The notes under the pieces were generated by a model, which saw only the letters and a program-made list of their open reading frames with translations, ran no database searches and was not told the DNA's origin. A DNA stretch of 64,000 nucleotides from Notospermus geniculatus (taxonomy: Eukaryota > Nemertea > Pilidiophora > Heteronemertea > Lineidae): NCBI GenBank assembly GCA_002633025.1, contig NMRB01000442.1, positions 1 through 64,000 on the forward strand, read 5' to 3'. Positions 1 to 11,058 of this stretch are shown piece after piece. Positions within the stretch are counted from its first letter, which is position 1. Each line of letters begins with the position of its first letter. Made by a program: the position numbers and the translations under genes.

Positions 1-1077
1 CGCCAGTGCCTGTGGCAATAAACCAACCACTCTTTCGACTGAGGTAAAGATTCTTCGAATCCGAATCATGGAGAACCGAAGGGGTGGTCGACTTTGAGCC
101 TCAATAACCTGCTAGACCATTGCGATGGAATTTTGGCATCGAATGATTAATAACTTTATTCCATTGCCCCAAGTGCAATCTAAGATTACAAGCAACATCA
201 CGGACAATTTCTTATTTTCTGGGCCTTTCCTGTCGTTCTGACCAGTTCCTTTCCGTCAAAAATGATAACGCATTTCCCGATATCATTCACATCATGACGC
301 ATTTCACAAGTTACATGTATTATTTTAAAGTCCTATGTGCACCACGAAAATAAATTTTCGCTCTTTTTCAGCTTTGTACAGCATTCAGACAGGATTTTGT
401 CAGTCACCGTACCGTGAACGACTTCAACAATGAAAATACATGTATTCTAATTTATTCGTGACATGACATAATTCTTGGGAAAATTTCATTTCACCCAGAG
501 TACGCTGGGTGCATGGTTTCTGAATGATAGTAATTGCATTTTGTTGAATTTCCCATCACACACTGTTGTATAAATGCAAATATTTTCGTGGGTTAATATT
601 TCACGAATTGATTATTTTTTTCACGAAATAAAAAGCTCTTCCATTGTAAATTCTGTGCCAAATGATTGTACAAGCTGCAAAAAAAGGTGCATGTAGGACT
701 TTAAGTATGGCACAATGCGGCAAATATTCAAATAGGTCAACACCCTACATGTATAGGCATATTGTCGGGCGGTCTTCTTCAGAATAGGCCTGTACGTACA
801 GTACATGCTAAATGTAGGGTCCCCTCCTCATGGAGATCTTAGTAAGGAGGTTAAGCCGATATTGTTGTAAACCAGTGTGTGCTTTTAGCGTAGACTAGTT
901 TCAGTAGGATTGTATTTTAAAATTAGTACTTTAAAATAGGCTGAATTTTCGTTTCGAACGTTGTGTGCATCTAATATTCAATGAAAAGTCTTGAAACTGT
1001 GTGATATGACATGAAGTTGTGTCTCCCACCCTTTGATTGCCAAAAATATGCATTTTGGATAAATCGACTATTTTGTG
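1..1077. other. Intergenic, nothing assigned
   Basis: I see no coding region with recognisable motifs, no RNA gene and no clear terminal repeats here. The sequence is AT-rich with short repeated words such as TACATGTA. A short string around 808-823 resembles one near 34,493-34,508, so part of the stretch may be an old dispersed repeat. Confidence 0.4.
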
Positions 1078-1390
1078 CACTGTTAGAAATTATTAATTTT
1101 ACAATAGTAATTTTGTAGTAATTTTACAGAAATTGCCTGCAGCAGCAGAGTCCCCAGCACTTTCTGTAAATTTACATATGGTATGATTCATGTTTTCCTG
1201 TATTGGTTGGACTCCATTGGACATCCCATTATGATGCCTTCTGAGAGCAGTATGAAAATATAATTTGGTCAGCCTCCAGTCAAGTCTCTGTTAACATTTA
1301 CATGTATTTAAGTCTGTAATTTTACAGATTCAGTCCTGGGGACTCTGCTGCACAGATTTTCTGTAAAATCCTCTGTTATTTCTAACAGTG
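1078..1390. mobile_element. MITE-like inverted-repeat element
   Basis: The ends are inverted copies starting CACTGTTAGAAAT on the left and finishing ATTTCTAACAGTG on the right. Inverted similarity continues inward with gaps, including a matched GCAGAGTCCCCAG / CTGGGGACTCTGC pair. TG lies outside both ends. It has no coding capacity and a length of about 310 bp, as expected for a non-autonomous DNA transposon. The superfamily is not identified. Confidence 0.65.
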
Positions 1391-1774
1391 TGCCAAGCGG
1401 AGATGACGAGTCCGATCACGTGAGAAATGAATGGCGATGATAATTAACAAAGAAATTAGGATTATTACCACCCACTTACGATTGACCCGAGTTTCCGACT
1501 GAATTTTTTTCTTTATATTTATTTCAACGGCTGAAAATGCGCGTCACACTGAAGTAGTTCTCAAAAGGTCCTGCCCCGTCATAAAAAATTCGTAGAACAG
1601 GCTAGAACGTGTAACGTTGGCCAAATAAATGCCTCGAAGTTCCAGAGCACCTTTCCCGTCCGAGCCCGTCCATGAAGTTCGTAAAAAGACTGTAAAAAGT
1701 TGTCAGTACATTTACGTCCACTCCGTTCGCACACAGTTTGAGCCCGTTCGGCAACATTTTCAAGAACGTACATG

Positions 1775-2376
1775 CACTCTTAAAAAATTCTTGTCACCGC
1801 AACTTGTCTGCGAATATTGATGAGATGCTTTAGTCAGCCTGACGAATTACGTCATTCATGACAGGATTTACTTGTCATGGCGAGTCGCACATCTCTGTGA
1901 CGAGTTCAGTTTATCCAGTTGACAAGGTGTCTAGTTATGGCGATAAGTTGCAGGTGGCAGGACATTATTGCGCATGCGCTTCCCTCACATTTATCGCTCA
2001 ATTTCTTGAACTCTAAGCATGCTGTCACCATCGTTGCCTCAATAGCCACGAGGGTTTAGGGGTTATGTCTAGTAGTTTATATATTTCATAGGTCGTAGGT
2101 TCGAATCCCGCCGTAGGCCCTGAAATTTGGGAGAGTTTTTCTTTCATATGTACCTGTTATTAGTACTTGTAACTACCGCATAACGGTCTCTTGGCGCATA
2201 ATTTTTAATTTTTGTGTAGCCTGAATGACGAGATGTAGTTGTTTCAATGATAAGATGTCTCTTTTCCGAGGATGACAAGTTAAAAACTTGTCAATTGACA
2301 AGATTGACCCTGTCAATTTAAGCATATTCTGAGAACGAGTTCTAGCTTATCAGTACGACGAGAAATTTTTTAGAGT
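1775..2376. mobile_element. Short-TIR element, about 600 bp
   Basis: The left end reads CACTCTTAAAAAATTC and the right end reads GAAATTTTTTAGAGTG, an imperfect inverted pair. Similarity continues a little inward (TTGTC versus GACGAG) and outward (GTACATG versus TGTACTG). The interior has a tRNA B-box-like string, GGTTCGAATCCC, near 2097 and no transposase. It is probably a non-autonomous DNA element, family unknown. Confidence 0.5.
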
Positions 2377-2379
2377 GTG

Positions 2380-3100
2380 TACTGAGAACTAACTAGCTCG
2401 GGGCACAAATTTTTTTTACAAAGGTTTGAAAAATATTTAAAGTCTTGTCCCAGTGTTTGTTGCCTCATGTTCATTATCGACTCACGTGTGTCCACACATC
2501 CATGGTGGTTTGACGAGCTCCTATTGTGAGGTTTCGCAAATCTGACGAAACGCGAAGTAGGAAATACGAAATGCAGCTTCCAGGACCTCATGGATTTCTG
2601 GAAATGGAGTGTCATGGTACCGCAAATGTCCCTGCTGCCAGTTCGTCTTTTAGCATATCATGTAAGACCGAGTGAGTGCGTCTAGAAATTTAAAATTTCC
2701 ACTTCGTACCTACGAAGTGTCGAAAGATAAATTTGAAAGTTTAATATACACTGTAACGTCACTTGGTGAACCCTTTCGCCACCAGGCTTGTTTTGGTTTG
2801 CCTCCATCCCAATCAGTTTCAAGTGACTGTTTATGTCGGGAGTCCTCCCCGGCGTTTCTTTGGATTTATCATTCGTTTTTTTATGAGCAACTGAGCGACC
2901 TCGGTCGGGGAAAGGGCGAGCTGTCGTCCTCAGAAGATTCCACAGCGTTTATCAACTGAGAGTAAGAACCATATTCAAGAGTTTTATAGTCAGATTTAAC
3001 CTTGTGCAACTCTCCATTCGTTTGCACACGGTTACATCTAAAACACCCTCAATGAACATGGCTCTTTTTGTTGTCGGAGTGTTGGCAAGAAAAGAAAATA
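2380..3100. other. Intergenic, nothing assigned
   Basis: Open frames here (for example 2672-2959 on the plus strand) show no recognisable domain and no codon pattern that sets them apart from chance. I find no terminal repeats or RNA gene. Confidence 0.35.
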
Positions 3101-3104
3101 ACAA

Positions 3105-3494
3105 CGCGAAATTGGTATAATTATTCTATTTCATAGAATTGAAACTAACAGACACATACATGTATTTAGAAGAAGAATATTATATTGCATGGCACATACA
3201 GAAAGTCCGTCAGCTAAAAGTACATCTTTGTTGCACAATGTTACGTACAGGCACTAAGGACCAAAAATCCTGTCTGGTAACAAACAAGAAAGTCTTCATT
3301 GAACAAATAAACATGTATTAAAACAATGAACCTTTCATACAAAGCGGCAATCAGATTTATTTCGTGATATTAAAAATCGTCACTCCATGTGCGAGGACGC
3401 GGGAGCCCAGTGTCGTTTTCGTTTCCAACCTCCGCGAGAACCGCGAATACAATCAAAGACACCGGATGGTGAAGTGAAGACGACGTCTGTCACA
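3105..3494 (-). repeat. Candidate 3' LTR of gypsy copy A
   Basis: Read on the minus strand, a purine-rich tract (3495-3504) is followed at once by TGTGACAG (3494-3487), the usual TG start of an LTR next to a polypurine tract. An AATAAA polyadenylation hexamer lies within it at 3361-3356. The start is well placed by the polypurine tract. The far end (about 3105) is a guess, because no second LTR exists in the window for comparison. Confidence 0.5.
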
Positions 3495-3504
3495 TCCCCC
3501 CACT
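3495..3504 (-). other. Polypurine tract of gypsy copy A
   Basis: On the minus strand this reads AGTGGGGGGA and directly precedes the TGTGACAG LTR start. It lies only about 350 bp downstream of the RNase H stop codon, so there is no room for a downstream integrase. It would prime plus-strand DNA synthesis in reverse transcription. Confidence 0.6.
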
Positions 3505-3858
3505 AAAAGAAGGGTCGCCGTACCCAAGAATTCTAATAACAAGCTAATACTTGACAAAGCAAAGAGATAACTGAACACTGGCAACCGTTTAACACTTAGC
3601 TTTTACAAAATAATTAGACATGAACTGTAAAAATTTACAATCTATGATTTTCAAATTTCAATATTCCAACATCAATAGAACCATAAGTTCCAAAGTTCCT
3701 TTATGTTCCCAAATGAACATCCGTTTTCACAAAAGTAGCAGAATTCTCTGTAGTATTAAAAGACAATAGTCACTGATCTTCCTCATAGGAATAACACAAA
3801 AGTCACAGTCGGTATTCAAATGTCCAAGATCAAGAATCAGGGAAAATGTTCCTACACA

Positions 3859-4565
3859 TTAAATCCTTGACAACGCATCTGCAAAGATATTGTCCTTTCC
3901 CTTGATATGCTTCACATCAATATCGTACTCTTGTAGTGTCAGAAACCATCTCATTAACTTCTGATTCTGATTCCTCATCCTCTTCAAAAATGTCAATGGA
4001 TTATGATCCGTGTACACAATAGTGGTGAACGCAGGACAATCTAAATACACATTGAAATGCTTCAGACTCAAGACAAGAGCTAACTTAGGTTTCCTTCTCT
4101 ATGGTAGAATAGTTAGCTTGGTGCTTATCAAGTTTCTTTGAAAAATAACAAACTGGCCGGTCAACGCCATTTTCATCCTCTTGCATTAGACAAGCTCCTA
4201 CTGCCCTATCACTAGCATCTGTACATAGCTTGAACTGCTTCACTGTAGTCAGGTGCCAACAGCAAAGGCTCTGCCAAAAGAATTGACTTGGCCTCAACAA
4301 AACTCTTCTGACATTCAGAAGACCAATCAAAAGGCACATCCTTTTTCAACAGATTCGTGAGAGGACTGATCACATCCGACATGTTTGGACAAAACTTCCT
4401 GTAAAAACCTATCATGCCCAAAAACCTCATCAATGACTTCTTATCAGTAGGAGGTGGGTAATCAGCCATTGCCTGAACCTTAGCCTGAAGTGGCTTAACC
4501 TGACCATGTCCAACAGAATGACCCAAATAGTTGACCTGGGCATGTACAAATTCACTTTCTGCAAT
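3859..4565 (-). pseudogene. Ty3/gypsy RT-thumb and RNase H remnant, copy A
   Basis: On the minus strand the order is the end of the reverse transcriptase (YLGHSVGHGQ, the RFLGMIGFYRKFCPN connection region) and then RNase H (CTDASDRAVGACL, the YSTIEKETLAL helix, the IVYTDHNPLTFL segment), closing with NIFADALSR and a stop. Compared with copy B at about 31 kb it carries an extra 4 bases near 4081-4090 and an extra base near 4241, so the frame is broken twice. Its 5' side stops matching retroelement sequence near 4565, which removes the RT catalytic part. RNase H is the last domain, followed by about 350 bp of noncoding DNA, a polypurine tract and an LTR. This suggests a Gmr1-like pol order with integrase upstream. 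The element is dead. Confidence 0.85.
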
Positions 4566-4569
4566 GCAT

Positions 4570-5627
4570 GCCGTACATAACATAGCTTTTATCATGTTTA
4601 TTCTTTTATTTAGCTGCTGCCAAATACCGTTTCCCAGCATTTGATATTTCACTGATAAACATCGCTTTTATTTCTTCTTGGTCCACGGATCCTCCTCTGA
4701 GAGAAAATCATTCATTTAGAAAATTAAAAAAGGGCTGGGGATAAGGTTCAAAGTGACAACTAGAATTGACTTGACAGTCAATTTGAAGACCGCCCTAGAG
4801 ATAAGTAAGTATGGCTGAGGCAAGCTGTGGTGTGTTGTGATGTGAATGATCTGAAGTCATAGACGAATTCATCTTTGTTGGTGAACATTGGCGATGTGGC
4901 CAGTGAAATAGTGTGATATATTATCAGAAATATATTTCTGATATTATTTGTAGTGAGAGAAAGTGAGTGGCATGGATTTAAGTACAACAAATAAGATGTG
5001 TCACATATGGCCACCTCAAGTCCAATGGCTTTAAGTACGTCAGTAGGCCATGGCCCATGGGAGTAGGTCAGTTCAAACCCACCCGTCAAACATGACTACC
5101 TTGGCTCATCTCGTCTTTAACTAGGTCATTAGGTCATGGAAGTAGGTCAGTGGTCAATGAGAAGTGAATAAGTATAAGTATGTGGGTGGCAAAGAGTTAA
5201 TTCAAGTGGAGTTGCTGGCTTCCCTGAATACCTTGTCAAAGTCCACGCATTGTATATGATCTTTAAAATGCAAACATCAGGAGGCAAATTTTGTAAAACG
5301 GCTGGCTAATCCAGACCTGCCTACACCATTTTCAATTTAGGAGGAAAAAGTTTCCTAAAAATGTGTGCAATCGCATATTTTGGTGTAAACTTACGATCAA
5401 AGTTCCCTAAAAAAGTGTACAATTGCATATTTTGGTGTACACAATTGCAAACCCATGAACCAAGCCTTTCAATCAACAGAAACCCACGGGTTCAGTCTGC
5501 ACTTGTTTCTAAAGCATAAAATGCTGCCTTAGAACAAGGTATCTGTGGAAATGAATCCACAGGGAGCTCACAACAAGGCAAGGACATCTAGCCCACTGCC
5601 CCTTTAAGTGACCTCACAGACTGTCCC
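4570..5627. other. Intergenic with a small internal repeat
   Basis: No gene is recognised. A short imperfect tandem duplication lies at about 5348-5445, built on the words AAATGTGTGCAAT and GCATATTTTGGTGTA. An AT-rich inverted stretch occurs near 4915-4945. Confidence 0.35.
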
Positions 5628-6521
5628 TTAAAGCTGACGTGAATGAACAAAAACTGGAGATTCCAGCTTTGAAAAAGACCACCACGCCACGGTGGTGGTC
5701 AAGAGAAATACAAACGACCATGAGGCACTTTCAAAGCACCTCCAGAACCTGATAGACTACCAGCATATTTGGTGGCGCCACTGTATTCTCCATGAGTCGG
5801 TCCATGGAGTAACATCGAGCGATGGCGTCCCGATGACGTCAGCAGGTCGAAGGCGTTATGTCCTTTCGGAAACAGAGAGGAAAGTTGATCACCATTCTAT
5901 AGTATTCACTTATTGTTGACATTTATGGTGTTATCCAAGCACCAGTTCAAAACATTGATGCATTGAAAAACAATACAACACTCATTTGACGCACATCAAG
6001 GTCATTAGATATCATTACATATACGTTGAGGAAAATTCTTATTTTATCCCTTTGGCCATAATTACCGTAATCAATTAAATATTCTTCCTACAAATACACA
6101 CACATCGTGCAAGTCATGCATGTATTACTGCTCAGACCAAGTACATTGCATTTCTGTGAAAATATATTCAAATAACGAAACTATGGCAAAAGAAATCAAA
6201 TGAAACTCAGACGAGTGGTGTATTATTTGTTGATGCCGAAGTTTTCGCCATTGTACCATATATATCAACTGGGCGCAAACACTAAAGAACCCTCACCAAC
6301 CTCATACTCAGGTTCCTACGGATCCTAGTAAGTCTATCAGGCTCTGTCACTTGGACACTATCTCTTGATGTGTCTCGATTGAAAGCCTGAGATTGAATAC
6401 AGTGGTGCCACCAAATAGGCGGTAGTCTATCATGTTCTGGAGAAACTCCGAAGGGCGTTCGCACTTCTGTAGACCACCATACTGTGGCGCTGTGGTTTTT
6501 GTTCATTCACGTCAGCTTTAA
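5628..6521. mobile_element. Foldback element flanked by TTAA
   Basis: The left end is TTAA (5628-5631) followed by AGCTGACGTGAATGAAC. The right end is the inverse, finishing GTCAGCT plus TTAA (6518-6521). The arms are imperfect inverted repeats of roughly 190-250 bp around a spacer of about 350 bp; both include a version of CCAGAACnTGATAGACTACC. No transposase is present. TTAA on both sides is the target-duplication signature of piggyBac-type transposition. The terminal seven bases match those of the element at 29,376-30,557. Confidence 0.7.
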
Positions 6522-6548
6522 GTATGAAAATCCCAAGGGATTCCCTCA

Positions 6549-8665
6549 TATGGGCGGTTATGTCCGCAAAAATTCAGTGTACAGAAGATTTATTTGTAAG
6601 TCTGAAACGCATTTCTATGCGTAAAACGGTAATTCTATAACGTGAAACGAGTATGTGTGACTCGCGAGATTTCTCTGTACCTGGTAACAGATAATTGTTT
6701 CTGCGAAATTACATACACAGAACAAAACGCATATGTATAACCAGAGCGGTTTCTCTACTTGCGTCGGATGTTATCGCTGTCGCGTGTAAGTCGTGTCGGA
6801 TAAGTGCTGTCGGATAACTGCTAACGCGTAAAGGTAACAGATAATTCTTCCTGAGAGTTTAAACAGACAGAACAAAACGCGTGTATAACCAGAGCGGGTT
6901 CTGTAAACTTGCGTCGGATGTTATCGCTGTCGCGTGTAAGTCGTGTCGGATAAGAGCTGTCGGATAACTGCTGACGCGTAAGGTTCAACACTCCGCCAAA
7001 AGGCGGCGCTCGTGATGTACAAATTATATTTTACTTTTTTACGCTCGTGGTGTACAAATTATATGTTCACTTTCAACTTTTCAAATTGCAAGAACCAGCG
7101 TGCCTTCAACAGGCGACAAGATGCTCCAGGAGGTAGTATATCTGTTGTCAACGGCATCAGGCACTGCTGGTGGTGGTTCTAATGCAGCTACCACCGGTAG
7201 GCCTAGTCTTTCTGATCCTGGCCCCTCCTGCCGCTGGCATGGCTGGGCGACGGCTTGCTGCCGCTAATGTTGGTCTTGGTGATCCTGTACTTGGTCCAGG
7301 GCTAGAACTGGCCAGCAGACTGCTGTTCCCAGTAGGCTAGGCATGATAAAAAAGCCGGAAACATACTACAAAATTTGCCAAGATTTATAATTGGAACCGT
7401 CAGGGGGTCGCACTATTTACCGTGTTGTTTCCTTGGAAATTCTACCCGCACCCTTTACAATAATTCCCAGTCCAAGGCACTGATCATCAATTCGTAATAT
7501 AATTCTTGAAGTCAACCACATCTTCCTCTCTTAGTTCCTAAATTAAAGTTCGGGCGTCTTCTTCAAGGTTCCACCCAACACCTCCTGTTATCCTGCAAGT
7601 CATCGCCCAGCCATGCCAGCAGCAGGAGGGGCTGGGATCAGACATCTTGTCCAAACAAGGCTATGGACTCCGTATCAACTCCGTCTCTAGCCTTGTCCGA
7701 ATCATGTCATCTTTTCCGTTAATGCATAAATTATTAATGTAGCCGGAAACACACTACAAAATTTGCCAAGATTTATAATTGGAACCATCAGGGGGTCGCA
7801 CTATTTACCGTGTTGTTTCCTTGGAAATTCTACCCGCCACCCTTTACAATAATTCCCAGTCCAAGGCACTGGTCATCAATTCGTAGATAATTCTTGAAGT
7901 CAACCACATCTTCCTCTCTTAGTTCCTGAATTAAAGTTCCGGCGTCTTCTTCAAGGTTCCACCCAACACCTCCTGTTATCCTGCAAGTCATCGCCCAGCC
8001 ATGCCAGCAGCAGGAGGGGCTGGGATCAGAAAGACTAGGCCTACCAGTGGTAGCTGCATTAGAAACACCAGCAGCAGTGCCTGATGCCGTAGACAACAGA
8101 TTTTATAATACTACCCCCTGGGGCATTCTTGTCGCCTGTTGAAGGCGCGCTGGTTCTTGCATTTTTAAAAAGTATTAAAAAATGACCAAAAAATGTAAAA
8201 TATCAACGTCTAACTATTGCCTTCCCCGCAGCTGTCAAAATGCGCGCTTGACGTGTGCGAATGGAATGCCACTAACAGCAGTAACAATAAATGTAATTTT
8301 ACGCCACGAGNAGAACCCGCTCTGGTTATACACGCGTTTTGTTCTGTCTGTTTAAACTCTCAGGAAGAATTATCTGTTACCTTTACGCGTTAGCAGTTAT
8401 CCGACAGCACTTATCCGACACGACTTACACGCGACAGCGATAACATCCGACGCAAGTAGAGAAACCGCTCTGGTTATACATACGCGTTTTGTTCTGTGTA
8501 TTTAATCTCGCAGAAAAAATTATCTGTTACCAGGTACAGAGAAATCTCGCGAGTCACACATACTCGTTTCACGTTATAGAATTACCGTTTTAGGCATAGG
8601 AATGCGTTTCAGACTTACAAATAAATCTTCTGTACACTGAATTTTCGCGGACATAACCGCCCATA
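6549..8665. mobile_element. Harbinger-related foldback with long inverted arms
   Basis: The ends are TGGGCGGTTATGTCCGC and its inverse, each bordered by TA (6549-6550, 8664-8665). Inverted similarity continues for about 700 bp on each side (6551-7256 against 7985-8663), with a few insertions. Near the centre, a block of about 360 bp is present twice in direct orientation (about 7360-7720 and 7745-8105). That block encodes, on the minus strand, a peptide like the start of PIF/Harbinger transposases. A lone N at 8311 sits where the right arm stops matching the left, so the interior may be incompletely assembled. Confidence 0.75.
7830..8096 (-). pseudogene. Harbinger transposase N-terminal fragment
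   Basis: The 88-residue frame contains ELREEDVVDFKNYLRID. It resembles the segment near the start of PIF/Harbinger (HARBI1-like) transposases, where an acidic REED motif is followed by FKNF-R-M. The DDE nuclease domain is absent, and the frame ends soon afterwards in a glycine run. A second, more damaged copy of the same DNA lies at about 7450-7640. This is likely a leftover exon of the transposase that once mobilised the surrounding foldback. Recognition is by motif only. Confidence 0.5.
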
Positions 8666-8770
8666 GTAGCGGGTTCGGGTGAAACAGCTAAAGGGAAATA
8701 CGTTGGATCGATTTTTGCCACCCGCGCCCGCCTCCTATTCCGCGCCCGCGAACGCCTCGTGGAAAAGCAG

Positions 8771-9200
8771 CCTTATCCGACACGACTTACACGCGACAGC
8801 GATAACATCCGACGCAAGTACAGAAACTGCTCTGGTTATACATACGCGTTTTGTTCTGTGTTTTAATCTCGCAGAAACAATTAGACTGTACAGTGTATCT
8901 GTTACCAGGTACAGAGAAATCTCGCGAGTCACACATTTTTCGTTTCACGTTATAGAATTAACGCGTAAAGCTGCCCATACACGATCAATATTATCGCACA
9001 ATATGAGGATCACAATGGGCAATATTATTGTCAATCTTTCTTCTAATTATCATGCTAGAAGCACACGACCACCCATTTGGGCCCCATATTGTGCAATAAT
9101 ATTGCGCCGTGTATGGGTGCGGCTTTAGGCATAGAAATGCGTTTCAGACTTACAAATAAATCTTCTGTACACTGGTTTTTTGCGGTCACAACCGCCCATA
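8771..9200. repeat. Solo arm of the 6.5-kb foldback family
   Basis: This repeats the right arm of the neighbouring foldback in the same orientation and ends in the same ACCGCCCATA (9191-9200). It is interrupted by a separate inverted-repeat insertion at 8970-9123. It is either the remains of a second insertion or a duplicated arm. Confidence 0.7.
8970..9123. mobile_element. MITE inserted in the foldback arm
   Basis: This 154-bp element interrupts the repeat arm. Its ends are GCTGCCCATACACG and CGTGTATGGGTGCGGC, an imperfect inverted pair, followed inward by CAATATTAT...GCACAATAT in inverted form on both sides. It has no coding capacity. Confidence 0.65.
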
Positions 9201-9493
9201 CCCAGCGTAAGCCGTGAGGAACAAATACAGTGTAATGGTGAATTGCCCATTGTGAGCCAACTTCTGCGAGAAAACTCTCGCGTGGAGAGGCGACTTATTT
9301 TGTCACTCAATTGTAATGTCTCACTGGCATATGGGCCTCACTGCAAAAAACGTTTCACCTGTCCTAATACAATGGATGCCTTTTGTGCGGGAAATTGATC
9401 AGGACCGGAATGTCAGTTTCATTTTAATAATAGTTTAACCGCTAGTGACACCTATGGAGACAGTGAGCTAGGGTCCCCATTGAGTAGAACGAA

Positions 9494-9741
9494 TAGACAA
9501 ATCCCAAATTCCAAGTTCTGCGCACTTCCGCCGAAATAGCAACAAGAACCTCGATCTGAAACCAGCTGACGTGACGCAATCCGTGATTCAGCAATGGTCG
9601 ACTCTGACGTAACGTCGTCCAAGTCACTGTCGTGGGGTTCTCTGCGTCACGTCATTCAGTTTCAGACCGAGGTTCTTGTTGCTATTTCGGCGGAAGTGCG
9701 CAGATCTTTCCCGTTTACGTCAATTTGGGATTTGTCTATAC
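9494..9741. mobile_element. Inverted-repeat hairpin element
   Basis: The left arm, starting GACAAATCCCAAATT, and the right arm, ending AATTTGGGATTTGTC, are inverted copies of about 85-100 bp. Both contain CGCCGAAATAGCAACAAGAA or its inverse. The spacer is about 55 bp. It is MITE-like, with no coding capacity. Confidence 0.7.
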
Positions 9742-10112
9742 ATAGGAAATTTTGTTTCGTCTCAAAGTGAGAACACACTCCCATCTGTACATATTTTTTT
9801 ATTTATGGAACATTATTCTCTTGAAAGAAATAGGCCCCAGCAAAAGCATAGCTTAACATGGCTGGAACCTATTACAATAATTTACCAATTACATTATACA
9901 AGACTAGCATGGTACCCGTGGCGAGCACATTCACAGGATGCATGTGGCCAGAGGATGGCATTTTGCTGGGCGTCTCTGTGTGGGGGAATATGTTTAGAGG
10001 GGGCCAACTCCTCGGACAATAATCTAGGCCTATGGGAAGCAGATGGCAGCAGTTTTTATGTGTTGAAGTTCCTATTTTCTGATCACCCTGCCTGGTTGAA
10101 GACAATGCATTA

Positions 10113-10190
10113 TACCTGGTTCCGTCGGCCACCGTGTAGATGTGTTGCGTACGCAGCGCCATCTACACGGTGGCCAGCGGAACCAGGCTA
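10113..10190. repeat. Short hairpin, about 78 bp
   Basis: CCTGGTTCCG...CCACCGTGTAGATG faces CATCTACACGGTGGCC...GGAACCAGG around a short GCGTAC-centred loop. This is a miniature foldback or an inverted insertion. Confidence 0.6.
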
Positions 10191-10940
10191 GTGGGCATTG
10201 CAAATCATTGGAAGTTTCTTCGTGCATTTTATTCGCTTAATGGTAAAAAAATGTAATGCCACCCGCTTAAGGGCCACCCCCATGTCATTCTCAACACTTT
10301 CTGTGAAAATGGTGCCATTTCGATCAGAAACCACGGAGGAGTTCGTGTTCGAAGTTAATGTGCCACCGTCAATTATAATATAGATGGCGGAGGGGGAGCC
10401 AGGAAAAGCATAGGTTATTCCAGATCAAGAGTAGCATCCACACCCACCGGACAATGCAAAGCAGGACACCTCCGCGGATTCATTTGATTGAACATTTTTA
10501 GGCTTAATGTATTCATTGGTATAAAACTGGTTCAATTACATTGATAGATTAATGCATAATTATACAATTTGAAATTATACAATTTAAATTTGAAAAAATA
10601 TATACATGGACTTGATGAGATTGGATTGACCCCGAAGGTGCCCCGCTCCCCCCCCCCCCCAGCAGAGGCGGACACCCCACTCCACCGACAAATAATTACG
10701 TGACGTGCAGCAACTACACATCCAACCATCCCACTCAAAAACAACATCACAAAAACAACGAGCTGACTTGGACAGCAAGGACACCATAAAGTAAGGCAGA
10801 TGAGGCCTAGGAAAATCTCTCGGTTTCAAGATGAAATTCTGGTCCGCATCCGTGATAACCTGGTTGGTATTCACATTATTTGCACCATATATTATGGTAC
10901 AAACACGCAGAAATGGTCCGAACAGGCAGAAATTTCTGCC
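10191..10940. other. Intergenic, nothing assigned
   Basis: There is a C11-13 homopolymer near 10,650 and A/T-rich direct words (GAAATTATACAATTT) near 10,565. Open frames lack recognisable domains. Confidence 0.35.
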
Positions 10941-10978
10941 CACGGATGGTTGCTGGACCTAATTAAGGGAGTGGATGT

Positions 10979-11058
10979 AATTAAGGAAAGAAAAGTGTCC
11001 AAGCCCCACGGATGGTTGCAACCATCCGTGGGGCTTGGACACTTTTCTTTCCTTAATT
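10979..11058. repeat. Perfect 80-bp palindrome without spacer
   Basis: Every base from 10,979 to 11,018 is the complement of its partner from 11,058 back to 11,019; the centre is GGTTG/CAACC. The arm carries GGAAAGAAAAGTGTCCAAGC and CCACGGATGG. The same arm occurs twice in direct order at about 18,950-19,050 and in a diverged form near 13,141. It therefore belongs to the repeat family whose next segment begins TTGCTCACTCATCC. Confidence 0.9.

Noticed and set aside
3859-4652. Active retrovirus-like element
   Set aside because: Two frame breaks, a missing RT core and only one LTR side are visible. It is a relic.
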